Under the pieces are notes generated by a model. The model saw only the letters and a list, made by a program, of their open reading frames with translations. It made no database searches and was not told the DNA's origin. This document shows positions 8,964 through 17,618 of a DNA stretch of 62,092 nucleotides, in pieces. Positions within the stretch are counted from its first letter, which is position 1. Every line of letters starts with the position of its first letter. The stretch lies in assembly GCA_913060505.1 (NCBI GenBank), contig CAJXRQ010000020.1, positions 1 to 62,092 on the forward strand, read 5' to 3'. The DNA comes from an uncultured Desulfovibrio sp. GTDB taxonomy: Bacteria > Desulfobacterota > Desulfovibrionia > Desulfovibrionales > Desulfovibrionaceae. Position numbers and translations under genes: made by a program.

Positions 8964-9365
8964 ATGAAATACATGGCGTTGCTCAACAAGGAAAAACACG
9001 GGTTCGGTGTCACTTTTCCGGATTTCCCCGACTGTACGACCTTTGGCGCGGATGAAGAAGAAGCCGTGGACATGGCGCACGAAGCGCTGGCCATGTTCGT
9101 GGAGTTGCAGATCGAATCCGGTATGGACCTGCCCGACCCCATGAGCAAGCAGGACGTATTGGCCCTGCCGGAAACCAAGAACAAGAAAATCGTTACCATT
9201 GAAGTGTCCAAAGACGGCACGGATTTCGAAGCCGTCGAACTGACCCTGCATCGTTACCTGCTGGAACGTATCGAAAAATATGCGGACAACTACGGCGTGG
9301 CTCCGGCTGACTTTCTGGCCGTTGCCGCACGCGAGGCCATGCGCCGGGACGTGTTCAAGGAGTAG
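8964..9365 (+). CDS. hicB: HicB-family antitoxin-like protein without a HicA partner
   Basis: 133 residues. The N-terminal half is a HicB domain (YMALLNKEKHGFGVTFPDFP then GADEEEAVDMAHEAL), a partial RNase-H-like fold that blocks the HicA toxin. The C-terminal ~45 residues (VELTLHRYLLERIEKYAD) look like a ribbon-helix-helix DNA-binding tail used for autoregulation. AAGGAG lies at good distance from the ATG. No hicA-sized gene (about 60-80 codons with a dsRBD-like fold) is found on either side: upstream there are only 74 bp to the acetyltransferase gene, downstream 116 bp to serS. It is therefore a solitary HicB, either a former antitoxin or a free regulator. Confidence 0.85.
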   Translation: MKYMALLNKEKHGFGVTFPDFPDCTTFGADEEEAVDMAHEALAMFVELQIESGMDLPDPMSKQDVLALPETKNKKIVTIEVSKDGTDFEAVELTLHRYLLERIEKYADNYGVAPADFLAVAAREAMRRDVFKE

Positions 9366-9428
9366 CAGAGGTTACAGTATATGCCTGTCGTGACCATCAC
9401 CACCCGCACGGGCCGAAGCGCAGCCGAA

Positions 9429-9467
9429 AAGAAGGCCCGTGCCGTCAGACACGAGCCTTCTTTTTTG
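9429..9467. terminator. Bidirectional intrinsic terminator
   Basis: AAGAAGGCCCGTG pairs with CACGAGCCTTCTT (one mismatch) over an eight-base loop, followed by TTTTTT on plus and TTCTTTTC on minus. It ends hicB and serS, which converge here. Confidence 0.85.
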
Positions 9468-9481
9468 TCATGTGATCCAAT

Positions 9482-10756
9482 CTAGCCCTTGATGACTTCA
9501 AGCCCCCCCATATAGGGACGCAACGCCTCCGGAACAATGATCGAACCGTCTTCCTGCTGGTAATTCTCCAGCACGGCCACGAGCGTCCTGCCCACGGCAA
9601 GCCCGGACCCGTTCAGGGTGTGCACGAATTCCTTTTTCTTGGAATCCTTGGGCTGGAACTTGATGTTGGCACGTCGGCCCTGAAAATCCTCGCAGTTGGA
9701 ACAGGAGGAAATCTCGCGATACTTTTCCTGCCCCGGCAGCCAGACCTCAAGATCGTACGTTTTGGCAGCGGAAAAACCGATATCCCCGGTGCACAAGGAA
9801 ATGACGCGGTAATGCAGGCCGAGTTTTTGCAATATCTTCTCGGCAGCGGCGGTCATGGTTTCCAGAGCTTCGTAGGAATGGTCGGGATGGGCCAGATTGA
9901 CCATCTCAACCTTCATGAACTGGTGCATCCGAATCAGTCCTTTGGTGTCCTTGCCGTAGGAACCGGCCTCGGACCGGAAACAGGGCGTATGCGCACACAG
10001 CAGCATGGGCAGCTGGGATTCGTCCAGAACCTCACCGGAATACAGGTTGGTCAGCGGCACTTCGGCCGTGGGAATCAGATAGTATTCGGTATCGCGCAGC
10101 TTGAACAGATCCTCTTCAAACTTCGGCAACTGCCCGGTACCGGTCATGGTGTTTTTGTTGACAATGAACGGCGGGATGACTTCGGAATAACCATGCTCTT
10201 CCAGATGCGTATCGAGCATGAAGGTCGCCAAGGCGCGTTCCAAACGGGCCGCCCAGCCCTTGCTGACCACAAACCGTGATCCGGTAAGCTTGGCAGCTCT
10301 TTCAAAGTCGAAACCACCCAATTCCACGCCAAGTTCCCAATGTTCCTTGGGTGCAAAACCGAACTCGGGCTTTTCTCCCCAATACCGCAGCACCGGGTTG
10401 TCGTCTTCGGATTTACCCACAGGCGTATCCTCGGCCGGGATGTTTGGTACGGCCATGAGCCATTCCTTTTCCTCGGCCTGCACTTCGGCCAGCTCCGCAT
10501 CCAGCGTCTTGATGCGCTCGGCCACCTGGCCCATGCGTTCCAGCAGGTCAGAGACGTCTTCCCTGGCGCGTTTGCGCTTGGCGATTTCCGGCCCGACCTT
10601 GTTGCGCTCGGCCTTGAGTTGTTCCACCTCGGCAATGAGGGTCTTGCGCTTTTCATCCAGCGTGGCAAATTCCTGCACGTCAATGGACGATCCGCGCTTT
10701 TTCAGGCTTTCCCGGACTTTCTCCGGGTTGTTCTGCATGAGCTTGAGGTCAAGCAT
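9482..10756 (-). CDS. serS: Seryl-tRNA synthetase
   Basis: 424 residues, the normal length. The N-terminal ~110 residues form the long tRNA-binding coiled coil (rich in [23 protein letters not shown]); the catalytic class II core follows with motif 2 ([21 protein letters not shown]) and motif 3 near the end ([20 protein letters not shown]). It charges tRNA-Ser (and tRNA-Sec) with serine in the cytoplasm. The start [14 protein letters not shown] at 10756 is the family start and follows GAGGAG; upstream in-frame codons are not used. It lies 97 nt after the membrane-protein gene on the same strand. Confidence 0.97.
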   Translation of the reverse strand: MLDLKLMQNNPEKVRESLKKRGSSIDVQEFATLDEKRKTLIAEVEQLKAERNKVGPEIAKRKRAREDVSDLLERMGQVAERIKTLDAELAEVQAEEKEWLMAVPNIPAEDTPVGKSEDDNPVLRYWGEKPEFGFAPKEHWELGVELGGFDFERAAKLTGSRFVVSKGWAARLERALATFMLDTHLEEHGYSEVIPPFIVNKNTMTGTGQLPKFEEDLFKLRDTEYYLIPTAEVPLTNLYSGEVLDESQLPMLLCAHTPCFRSEAGSYGKDTKGLIRMHQFMKVEMVNLAHPDHSYEALETMTAAAEKILQKLGLHYRVISLCTGDIGFSAAKTYDLEVWLPGQEKYREISSCSNCEDFQGRRANIKFQPKDSKKKEFVHTLNGSGLAVGRTLVAVLENYQQEDGSIIVPEALRPYMGGLEVIKG

Positions 10757-10853
10757 ATGATAAAACTCCTCGAAATGTTCGTTTGTTCCCACGCTGATAC
10801 CCGAACTCGACACGGAATGAAAGTCTCTCCGAGGAACGCGGGACCATGGGACG

Positions 10854-11366
10854 TCAGGCGTCGATACCCGTGGTTCTGTTGTAGCGATAGGCCAGATACA
10901 CCGCCCACATGGCAACAAGCAGGCTCAACATTGCCATATCGCCGGCCCAAAGCGCCCACACGGCCACGGTGAACAGACCGAGCACCACAACCGTGCGAAA
11001 AAATTTGCGTGCGTTCATGGGCGTGTTCAACCAGCGGACCTCGGCAGCCACAACGCTGTCCAGAACCCTGTGCCAACGGCCCGGCCGCATGGGAGCAAGA
11101 CGCAGGTTCATGAATCCCACACCCACAAGGATCAATCCCAGCGAAACCAGAATGGCACTGTGCAGCAGCAAGGCCGGGACCAAAAATGCACAACCGGCCA
11201 ACTGGAAAGACATGTTCCAGGGCTGACGATGCCGCACAAGGGCCAGATCCAGAAGGTCGCGGGGCGTGATCATCCCCCATACATAGGCCCCCACGCGGTT
11301 CATTGCAACCGGGGCAGCCATGGGGTAAAACGCGAAAAACAAAAGGTACCGGAGGTTTTTACCCAT
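10854..11366 (-). CDS. Conserved hypothetical membrane protein
   Basis: Up to 170 residues with about four to five hydrophobic helices: near the N-terminus ([14 protein letters not shown]), two in the middle ([21 protein letters not shown], with a closely following one) and two near the end ([18 protein letters not shown] and [17 protein letters not shown]). Between them is an Arg-rich cytoplasmic stretch ([15 protein letters not shown]). No family recognised. The start is uncertain: ATG 11366 overlaps the cinA ATG (shared CATG) and lacks a good ribosome site; 11321 or 11300 are possible. It precedes serS and may share its transcript. Confidence 0.65.
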   Translation of the reverse strand: MGKNLRYLLFFAFYPMAAPVAMNRVGAYVWGMITPRDLLDLALVRHRQPWNMSFQLAGCAFLVPALLLHSAILVSLGLILVGVGFMNLRLAPMRPGRWHRVLDSVVAAEVRWLNTPMNARKFFRTVVVLGLFTVAVWALWAGDMAMLSLLVAMWAVYLAYRYNRTTGIDA

Positions 11367-11850
11367 GGACAGACATCTTGTGTCCCGTGCCGTGCAGGAA
11401 ATCGGCGAATTGCTCGCCTTGGAAAATATGACGCTTGGAACAGCGGAATCATGTACCGGCGGACTCATCGCCAGCACGCTTACGGACGTTTCCGGCAGCT
11501 CGAACTGGTTTCGCGGCGCTGTGGTAGCCTATGACAACGAGATCAAACGTGACGTTCTCGGTGTAGGGCAGGAAATTCTGGATGAACACGGAGCCGTGAG
11601 TGAACCCGTGGTGCAGGCCATGGCCGCAGGCGCGGGCAGGGTATTGTCCACGGACGTGAACGTGGCGGTTTCCGGCATTGCCGGACCCACGGGAGGGACA
11701 CCGGGCAAGCCCGTCGGCACTGTGTGGGTAGCCTTTTCCTGGCCCGGCGGCACCCGGACCCGTTCCTATCGCTTCAATGGCGACCGGGATGCAGTCAAAG
11801 TGCAAACCGTCATGGCTGTGGTCAACGGGTTGTTGTCGGTACTTCGTTGA
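11365..11850 (+). CDS. pncC: CinA C-terminal domain protein, nicotinamide-nucleotide amidase type
   Basis: 161 residues, a stand-alone CinA C-terminal domain like E. coli PncC (YgaD/YdeJ group). Motifs: GTAESCTGGLIAS, the catalytic Ser region, then WFRGAVVAYDNEIK and GIAGPTGGTPGKPVGTVW. PncC deamidates nicotinamide mononucleotide to nicotinate mononucleotide to return it to the NAD cycle. An excellent GGAGG sits seven bases before the ATG. Transcribed divergently from the membrane-protein gene with the start codons overlapping. The molybdopterin-binding-like N-terminal half of full CinA is absent, which is common. Confidence 0.9.
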   Translation: MDRHLVSRAVQEIGELLALENMTLGTAESCTGGLIASTLTDVSGSSNWFRGAVVAYDNEIKRDVLGVGQEILDEHGAVSEPVVQAMAAGAGRVLSTDVNVAVSGIAGPTGGTPGKPVGTVWVAFSWPGGTRTRSYRFNGDRDAVKVQTVMAVVNGLLSVLR

Positions 11851-12098
11851 CCGCCATACCGGTTCCGCGTCCTTGACACACGTGCGCACCTGCCCCACTC
11901 TAGCAATATCCGCGAGCAGCAAACGGCAGAAATGATACATTTACCTATCCGTCCGCAATTCGAAAAAATGGCACTTTTTCACAGAATTGCCGCGAAACAC
12001 CTGCCTTTCGCTATTGCGAATCATGAAACAGTCGGCTATGGAATCTGACCCGGCTCGCTAAATAGGCTGGGAAAATACAATTTTGTCATGGAGAGAAG

Positions 12099-12473
12099 AT
12101 GATTCGACCCGATTTCAAAAAAATGAATGGCCTGATTCCGGCCATTGCTCAGGATGCCGAAACCGGTGAAATCCTGATGATGGCTTACATGAACGAGGAA
12201 GCCTGGGACAAGACGCTGGAAACCGGCGAAGTGCATTACTTCAGCCGTTCCCGCCAGTGCTTGTGGCATAAAGGCGGTACCTCGGGCCATACCCAGACGG
12301 TGAAGTCCATCCGCATTGATTGCGATGACGACACCGTGGTCGTACTCATCGATCAGATAGGCGGAGCCGCCTGTCACAAAGGCTACCGCAGCTGTTTCTA
12401 CCGCGAACTCAAGGACGGCGAGGTTCGTGAATGCTCGCCCGTGGTTTTCGACCCCAAGGAGGTCTATAAATAA
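12099..12473 (+). CDS. hisI: Phosphoribosyl-AMP cyclohydrolase
   Basis: 124 residues, full length for the stand-alone HisI. It opens the adenine ring of PR-AMP in the third step of histidine synthesis. Metal-ligand motifs are visible: [31 protein letters not shown] and [14 protein letters not shown], giving the conserved Cys and Asp ligands for Zn and Mg. GGAGA precedes the ATG. The TAATG stop/start overlap with hisG shows translational coupling. The 248 bp upstream of it hold no gene. Confidence 0.96.
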   Translation: MIRPDFKKMNGLIPAIAQDAETGEILMMAYMNEEAWDKTLETGEVHYFSRSRQCLWHKGGTSGHTQTVKSIRIDCDDDTVVVLIDQIGGAACHKGYRSCFYRELKDGEVRECSPVVFDPKEVYK

Positions 12474-13351
12474 TGTCCGACAATACACTTCGACTCGGTG
12501 TCCCCAAAGGTTCCCTGCAAGATGCAACCATCAAGCTCTTTGCCAAGGCTGGCTGGAACATCAGGCTGCACCACCGCAACTATTTCCCGGACATCGACGA
12601 CAAGGAGATCTCCTGCTCGCTGGCCCGTGCCCAGGAAATGGCCATGTACGTGGAACAGGGCACCTTTGACGTGGGCCTGACCGGCAAGGACTGGATCATG
12701 GAATACGATTCCGACGTGGTCGTGGTTGACGACCTGATCTATTCCAAGGTCTCCAACCGTCCGGCCCGCTGGGTGTTGTGCGTCAATGGCAACTCCCCCT
12801 ACAAGCGGCCCGAGGATCTGGAAGGCAAGACCATTGCCACCGAGCTGACCGGGTTCACCAAGAAGTACTTCGCGTCCATCGGCGTAAACGTGGACGTTTC
12901 CTTTTCATGGGGCACCACCGAGGCCAAGGTTGTGGAAGGACTGTGCGACGCAATAGTGGAGATCACCGAAACCGGCACGACCATCAAGGCCAACGGCCTG
13001 CGCATCATTGCGGAACTCATGCAGACCAACACCCAGCTCATCGCCAACCGCAAGGCATGGGAAGATCCGTTCAAGCGCAAGAAGATCGAGCAGATCAATC
13101 TGTTGCTGCAAGGCGCCCTGCGTGCGGAAAAACTGGTGGGCATGAAGATGAACCTGCCCAAGGCCACGCTGGAAGCGGCACAAAAAATCATGCCGGCCCA
13201 GACCTCACCCACCATTGCCGAACTCAAGGACGACGCCTGGGTTTCCGCTGAAATCGTGGTGGACGAGAGTGTTGTGCGGGATATCATTCCGCAGCTCAAG
13301 CAGCTCGGAGCCGAGGCTATCATCGAGTATCCGCTGAACAAGGTAATCTAG
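12473..13351 (+). CDS. hisG: ATP phosphoribosyltransferase, long form
   Basis: 292 residues, matching the hexameric long form HisG-L, which carries its own C-terminal ACT-like regulatory domain and needs no HisZ. First step of histidine synthesis: PRPP plus ATP to phosphoribosyl-ATP. Visible motifs: LRLGVPKGSLQDATIKLF at the N-terminus, DVGLTGKDW, and the PRPP-binding loop region EITETGTTIKANGL. The C-terminal regulatory domain covers ~215-292 (AEIVVDESVVRDIIPQLKQL), where histidine feedback is expected. Starts inside the hisI stop codon. Confidence 0.96.
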   Translation: MSDNTLRLGVPKGSLQDATIKLFAKAGWNIRLHHRNYFPDIDDKEISCSLARAQEMAMYVEQGTFDVGLTGKDWIMEYDSDVVVVDDLIYSKVSNRPARWVLCVNGNSPYKRPEDLEGKTIATELTGFTKKYFASIGVNVDVSFSWGTTEAKVVEGLCDAIVEITETGTTIKANGLRIIAELMQTNTQLIANRKAWEDPFKRKKIEQINLLLQGALRAEKLVGMKMNLPKATLEAAQKIMPAQTSPTIAELKDDAWVSAEIVVDESVVRDIIPQLKQLGAEAIIEYPLNKVI

Positions 13352-13368
13352 TTTTCAGGGAAACGATT

Positions 13369-13400
13369 GGGGAGGACGCTTTTGAAAAAGCGCCCTCTCC
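13369..13400. repeat. Imperfect hairpin downstream of hisG
   Basis: GGGGAGGACGCTTTT and AAAAGCGCCCTCTCC pair over a very short loop with small bulges. It lacks a U-run on the plus side. Its form resembles dispersed intergenic hairpins of related genomes (from memory, not checked here). Confidence 0.45.
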
Positions 13401-13428
13401 AACCCCCTCCCGCAAAACTTTTTGGCAG

Positions 13429-13468
13429 GCGGCCCACCCGGCTTTCGCAGGGTGGGCCGCTGATTTTT
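13429..13468 (+). terminator. Intrinsic terminator of hisIG
   Basis: A perfect 11-bp GC-rich stem (GCGGCCCACCC / GGGTGGGCCGC) with a ten-base loop, then TGATTTTT. Confidence 0.8.
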
Positions 13469-13555
13469 GAGGCTCAATTCTAAACGGATTTCATCGCCCT
13501 GCATTCGCAGGATGCGAGGCTAGTTCAGGGGATGCGAGAGACAAAATCCTGCCGT

Positions 13556-16444
13556 CTACCAATCCACGGGCAGCTTGACCTTTTGTCCGGCCTTGTTGGT
13601 GAAGAGCACATGGCCGTTTTCCCGACCAAAGAGGTACACGTCACGTGTAACGATGACGTCCTGACGGCAGTATTCGGTAATCAGGTCAAGTCGCCCTTCC
13701 TTCCACCATTTGAGAGCCATGAGTCCGTCTGCGGATTTGCCCACGTCCAACGTGGCCTGGGCGATGTTATCCAGCTTGACCCGATAGCCAAGACGCTCGT
13801 GCACCTTGATCAGCAGGTCGAGACTGGGCAGCGAACGGAAGGGAAACGGATGCAGCCCCGAAAGCACGGCATAGTCGAATTTGATGTGGTTGAAACCGAT
13901 GACCGTGTCGAACTGCTTGAGATGGTCCACCAACGCGTCCATCTGGTCCTGTTCATAATCATGCATGGTGTCCGTGCCCGAGTCATACAGGCAGGCAATG
14001 GACACGCCCATGCGGTCGGCCCGGTTCCATCCGCCCACTTCCTGCGCGGAGTATCTGGTTTCTATATCCAGCACGCCAAAATGGCCATTGTCCTTGGTGT
14101 CGTCATAGTCCAACAGATTCACTTCGATATCCTTGGGCTTGATGTTTTTGGGATCGCCCGAGATGACGGATTCCAGCACAAAGCAGGCCGCTCTCTTGTC
14201 GATGGGGCGGTTGCCCGAACCACATTTTGGCGAATGAACACATGAAGGGCAACCCAGTTCACAAGGGCATTGCTCGATAGTCCTCAAGGTGGTGCGCACC
14301 AGCTCGTCCACCTTCTGGTACGCCTGCCGCGTCAAGCCTGCACCGCCCGGCATACCGTCGTACACAAAGACCGCAGGGCTGTTCATCTGCTCATGCAACG
14401 GTGTGGAAATACCGCCCAGATCGTTGCGGTCCGTCATGACCAAAAGCGGCAAAATGCCAATGGCAGCATGTTCGAACGCATGAATCCCACCCATGAAATG
14501 CAGAAATTCATCTTCACAGGCACGGCGGATGTCATGCCCGATTTCGAACCAGATGCCCTCGGTAGTGAACACATTGGCCGGAACGTCAAGAGAGACGATG
14601 CCCAACAGTTTCCCCCCGCGCACGGAACGCTTTTCATAGCCCGTGACCTGTTCCGTAACCCGCAGTTTGCCAAAAAACACCCGTGTGCCGAAGCAGGCTT
14701 TCTGGCCCAACACTTCCAGAATTTCCGTGGACTTGCTGCTGCGAACCTTGGTGTAATAGCCCACGCGTTTTTTCTCGGCCAGCACGGAACCGGCCGCCGT
14801 ATGCACGTCCTTGATCACATAGGTCTCGCCCCGATGCAGATAGACCGCGCCCGGATGCGTCTCGGTCCAGACCCGGTGCTGATCCGTTGTGCCGATGACC
14901 GGCGCCTTGCCCTCTCCGTTGGTCACGTCCTCAATATGCAGGCTTCGCCCCGCGCTGCGCAGGTCCACATCCCGATGCGGCCGCTTGCGGGAGGAGACTA
15001 TCTCGACACTGCCGGTCCCTGCATTTTTCCTGTCCTCCACCACTTCGAACAACTCGCCGCGTTCCACGAGATGCCGCACCCGTTCGGAAAGCGCCTCTTC
15101 CCGAAGAAACGACTCGTCCGTGCGCAGGGTCAGCTCGGCCGCCGCGCAAACAAGATGCCGGTCCGTGACAACAGGGTTGAAAGGATTGAGCATGACGCTC
15201 TCGGGCGGCCGGGAAAAGAAATCATCCGGATTGCGCATGAAATATTGGTCCAGCGCGTCTTCCTGTGCAACCAGTACCACGGCGGATTCCTGCTGTGCCC
15301 GGCCCACTCGCCCACCACGTTGCACGGTCGCCATAACCGTACCGGGATAGCCGACCATGATGCACAGATCCAACCCGCCGATATCGATGCCCAGCTCCAA
15401 CGCACTGGTGGAAATCACGGCCAGCAGGTCTCCCTGCGCCATGCGTTGCTCCACCTCACGCCGCTCCTCGGGCAGAAAACCGGCACGGTATGCGGAAATC
15501 CGGTTTTTGAATTGTCCGGAACGCTCGGCAGCCCATAAGGAGATGAGTTCGGTGAGTTTTCGCGACTGGCAATAGACAATGGTGCGCATTTCCCGAGCCA
15601 GTGCGGATTGCAGTAAAAGAATCGCTGCCTGCGCCGGGCTGTCGTACGGATTCAGGAAAACCATGTTGCGCGGCCCCTGTGCGGCTCCGGTTTCACGGAT
15701 TTCATGCACCTCGCGCCCGGTCAGCAACCGGCACAATTCGCCGGGGTTGCCCACCGTGGCCGAGCAGAAAACAAGCGTGGGCCGCGAGCCGTAAAAATGA
15801 CAAAGCCGCAACAACCGGCGGAAAACCATGGCCATATGCGAGCCCATGACGCCCCGATAGGTATGCACTTCATCCACAACGATATGCGTCAGGTTGGCCA
15901 GAGTTTCGGCCCACTTGTCGTGATACGGCAACATGGAGAGATGCACCATCTCAGGATTGGTGAGCACCACGTTGGGCGGATTGTTGCGAATCTTGCGCCT
16001 AAAATGCGGCGTGGTGTCGCCATCATAAATGGCGGCCGTTGGGCGACGCTCTTCGGGCAGGAGCGCGGCAAGCGCGTTGAAACTTTTGAGCTGGTCCTGC
16101 GCAAGGGCCTTGAGCGGAAAAAGATACAGGGCGTGAGCGTCAGGGTCCGCAAGAAACTGCTCCATCACAGGCAGGTTGTAGCAGAGCGTTTTGCCGCTGG
16201 CCGTCGGCGTTGCCACCACTACATCATGCCCGGCCCGAATATGGTTGGCGGCCTCGGCCTGATGCGAATACAGCCACTCGATGCCCATGGTTTCCAGCGC
16301 ATGCCGCAAAGCTTTGGGCCACGGGCGTTTCGGTTCGTCAAACCGCGCTTCGCTGCCGGGCAGCACACGATGGTGCGCGACCTGATGCCCCAGCCGTTCG
16401 GATTCCAGCAGGGCTTCGACGTATTCGGCAACGTTGTTGGGCAT
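13556..16444 (-). CDS. MrfA/YprA-type DEAD/DEAH helicase fused to an RNase H-like exonuclease
   Basis: 962 residues (ATG 16444; a GTG at 16450 is possible). The helicase core (~50-420) has Walker A TPTASGKTLCYNLP, DEVH box, SATVGNP (motif III) and motif VI (QRGGRVGRAQQES). A DUF1998 module ends in a four-Cys motif CPCELGCPSCVHSPKC (~740). The last ~170 residues form a DEDD-type 3'-5' exonuclease (RNase_H_2): FGVLDIET, IGFNHIKFDY and YCRQDVIVTRDVY carry the acidic residues. In B. subtilis the helicase MrfA (YprA) and exonuclease MrfB (YprB) are separate proteins that repair mitomycin C damage; here both activities appear in one chain (inference). Lies 25 nt downstream of the ATP-grasp gene. 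Confidence 0.9.
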   Translation of the reverse strand: MPNNVAEYVEALLESERLGHQVAHHRVLPGSEARFDEPKRPWPKALRHALETMGIEWLYSHQAEAANHIRAGHDVVVATPTASGKTLCYNLPVMEQFLADPDAHALYLFPLKALAQDQLKSFNALAALLPEERRPTAAIYDGDTTPHFRRKIRNNPPNVVLTNPEMVHLSMLPYHDKWAETLANLTHIVVDEVHTYRGVMGSHMAMVFRRLLRLCHFYGSRPTLVFCSATVGNPGELCRLLTGREVHEIRETGAAQGPRNMVFLNPYDSPAQAAILLLQSALAREMRTIVYCQSRKLTELISLWAAERSGQFKNRISAYRAGFLPEERREVEQRMAQGDLLAVISTSALELGIDIGGLDLCIMVGYPGTVMATVQRGGRVGRAQQESAVVLVAQEDALDQYFMRNPDDFFSRPPESVMLNPFNPVVTDRHLVCAAAELTLRTDESFLREEALSERVRHLVERGELFEVVEDRKNAGTGSVEIVSSRKRPHRDVDLRSAGRSLHIEDVTNGEGKAPVIGTTDQHRVWTETHPGAVYLHRGETYVIKDVHTAAGSVLAEKKRVGYYTKVRSSKSTEILEVLGQKACFGTRVFFGKLRVTEQVTGYEKRSVRGGKLLGIVSLDVPANVFTTEGIWFEIGHDIRRACEDEFLHFMGGIHAFEHAAIGILPLLVMTDRNDLGGISTPLHEQMNSPAVFVYDGMPGGAGLTRQAYQKVDELVRTTLRTIEQCPCELGCPSCVHSPKCGSGNRPIDKRAACFVLESVISGDPKNIKPKDIEVNLLDYDDTKDNGHFGVLDIETRYSAQEVGGWNRADRMGVSIACLYDSGTDTMHDYEQDQMDALVDHLKQFDTVIGFNHIKFDYAVLSGLHPFPFRSLPSLDLLIKVHERLGYRVKLDNIAQATLDVGKSADGLMALKWWKEGRLDLITEYCRQDVIVTRDVYLFGRENGHVLFTNKAGQKVKLPVDW

Positions 16445-16469
16445 GGTCACGGCCTGCCGCCTTGGGCAG

Positions 16470-17618
16470 CTATTTCACAAACCGCGTGAAGTCTGCACGA
16501 AGCGCGGCATCGAGCAGCATGGAATTTTTCTGGGACGTGGCCGAAAAAACAAACGCCAGCACTGGAAATTCACTGTAATCGATCTTTCTGAGTTCCAGCA
16601 CTTCCTCGAACATGTCGGCAACGCCGTCCCAATCCACTTCGGTGATGGCCTGACGATCCAGACTGGAAGGCAAATCAGCCAGACACAGGCTGTAGATGCG
16701 CCCTTCCCGTGATGGCAGGATGTCGTCCCAGTCGGGATGCAGATTGTTAAGGTAATATTCGTAAGGATCAAAACCCCAAGCCATATGGGTCATATCCGCC
16801 ACACACCAGCCCGCAAAACGCAACGGATTGGCTTCAATGGGGATGATGGTGCCGTCCTCGGCCAAGCGCAATTCTATGTGCGCGGGGAAGTCACGGAATC
16901 CGCAGGCTTCGCCGATGTCCTGCATAAGTGCTGAAAACCGCTCCAGATTTTCACGCATGATAGCGGACGACGTCAGGTAAAGCCGGTCGCTCACGTCATC
17001 GCCGGAAGAAAAAATGTGGTGCAGGACGTTCAGGACAACGGCCTTGCCTTCATGGTCCCAGTACACGTCCACGGCGTACTCCTCGCCAGCAGCGGCCTGT
17101 TCCACGATAAACGATCCGGAATCGACGACGTCAGTCGGATAGTTGGCATTGAAGTCCGTTATCTCGCCGCGCAGAGAAGCCAAAGCACCGGCCCAGTCTT
17201 CGGCCTGCTCCACCATGTGCACACCAAGGCTGAAAAATCCGCGGGCAGGTTTGACTACCAAAGGAAAGCAGAGCCGCGCCGGGTCCATGGCGTCCAGCTC
17301 TTCCAGCGTGGCCCGGCAAAAGAAATAGTCGGGAAACAGCGAGGCCGTCAGTTCCCGAAAACGAACCTTGTCCTTGCAGGCTTCCACCTGCCGGGGAATA
17401 TCCGTGTGCCCCAGCAATTTGGCCACATCTTCCAGCGCGTTTTCCGAGTTGGTGTATACCCGCTGCTCGGACAGGTCCGTGAACTCACGTGCCGAGACAT
17501 AGTTGAGATCGTCCCCGGCCAGAGCACGAGCCCGGTCCGTATCGAGTACTGCGAAATTCTGTCTTTTTATGGAGCCTTTCAGGAAATCGGAAACATAAGG
17601 AGCATCGAGAATAATCAT
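16470..17618 (-). CDS. ATP-grasp domain protein, unknown substrate
   Basis: 382 residues. A pre-ATP-grasp N-terminal region (~1-90), then the ATP-grasp fold: FPLVVKPARGFFSLGV with the ATP-binding Lys and flexible loop (~120-140), and IPIEANPLRFAGW with metal-binding Glu and Asn (~265-280). These proteins form acyl-phosphate intermediates and join a carboxylate to an amine or similar. The C-terminal ~80 residues (DWDGVADMFEEVLELRKIDY) are unlike named families. The ATG overlaps the NtrC-type gene stop by four bases (ATGA), so the two are translationally coupled. Not recognised as a defined enzyme; the context gives no clear pathway. Confidence 0.85.
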   Translation of the reverse strand: MIILDAPYVSDFLKGSIKRQNFAVLDTDRARALAGDDLNYVSAREFTDLSEQRVYTNSENALEDVAKLLGHTDIPRQVEACKDKVRFRELTASLFPDYFFCRATLEELDAMDPARLCFPLVVKPARGFFSLGVHMVEQAEDWAGALASLRGEITDFNANYPTDVVDSGSFIVEQAAAGEEYAVDVYWDHEGKAVVLNVLHHIFSSGDDVSDRLYLTSSAIMRENLERFSALMQDIGEACGFRDFPAHIELRLAEDGTIIPIEANPLRFAGWCVADMTHMAWGFDPYEYYLNNLHPDWDDILPSREGRIYSLCLADLPSSLDRQAITEVDWDGVADMFEEVLELRKIDYSEFPVLAFVFSATSQKNSMLLDAALRADFTRFVK

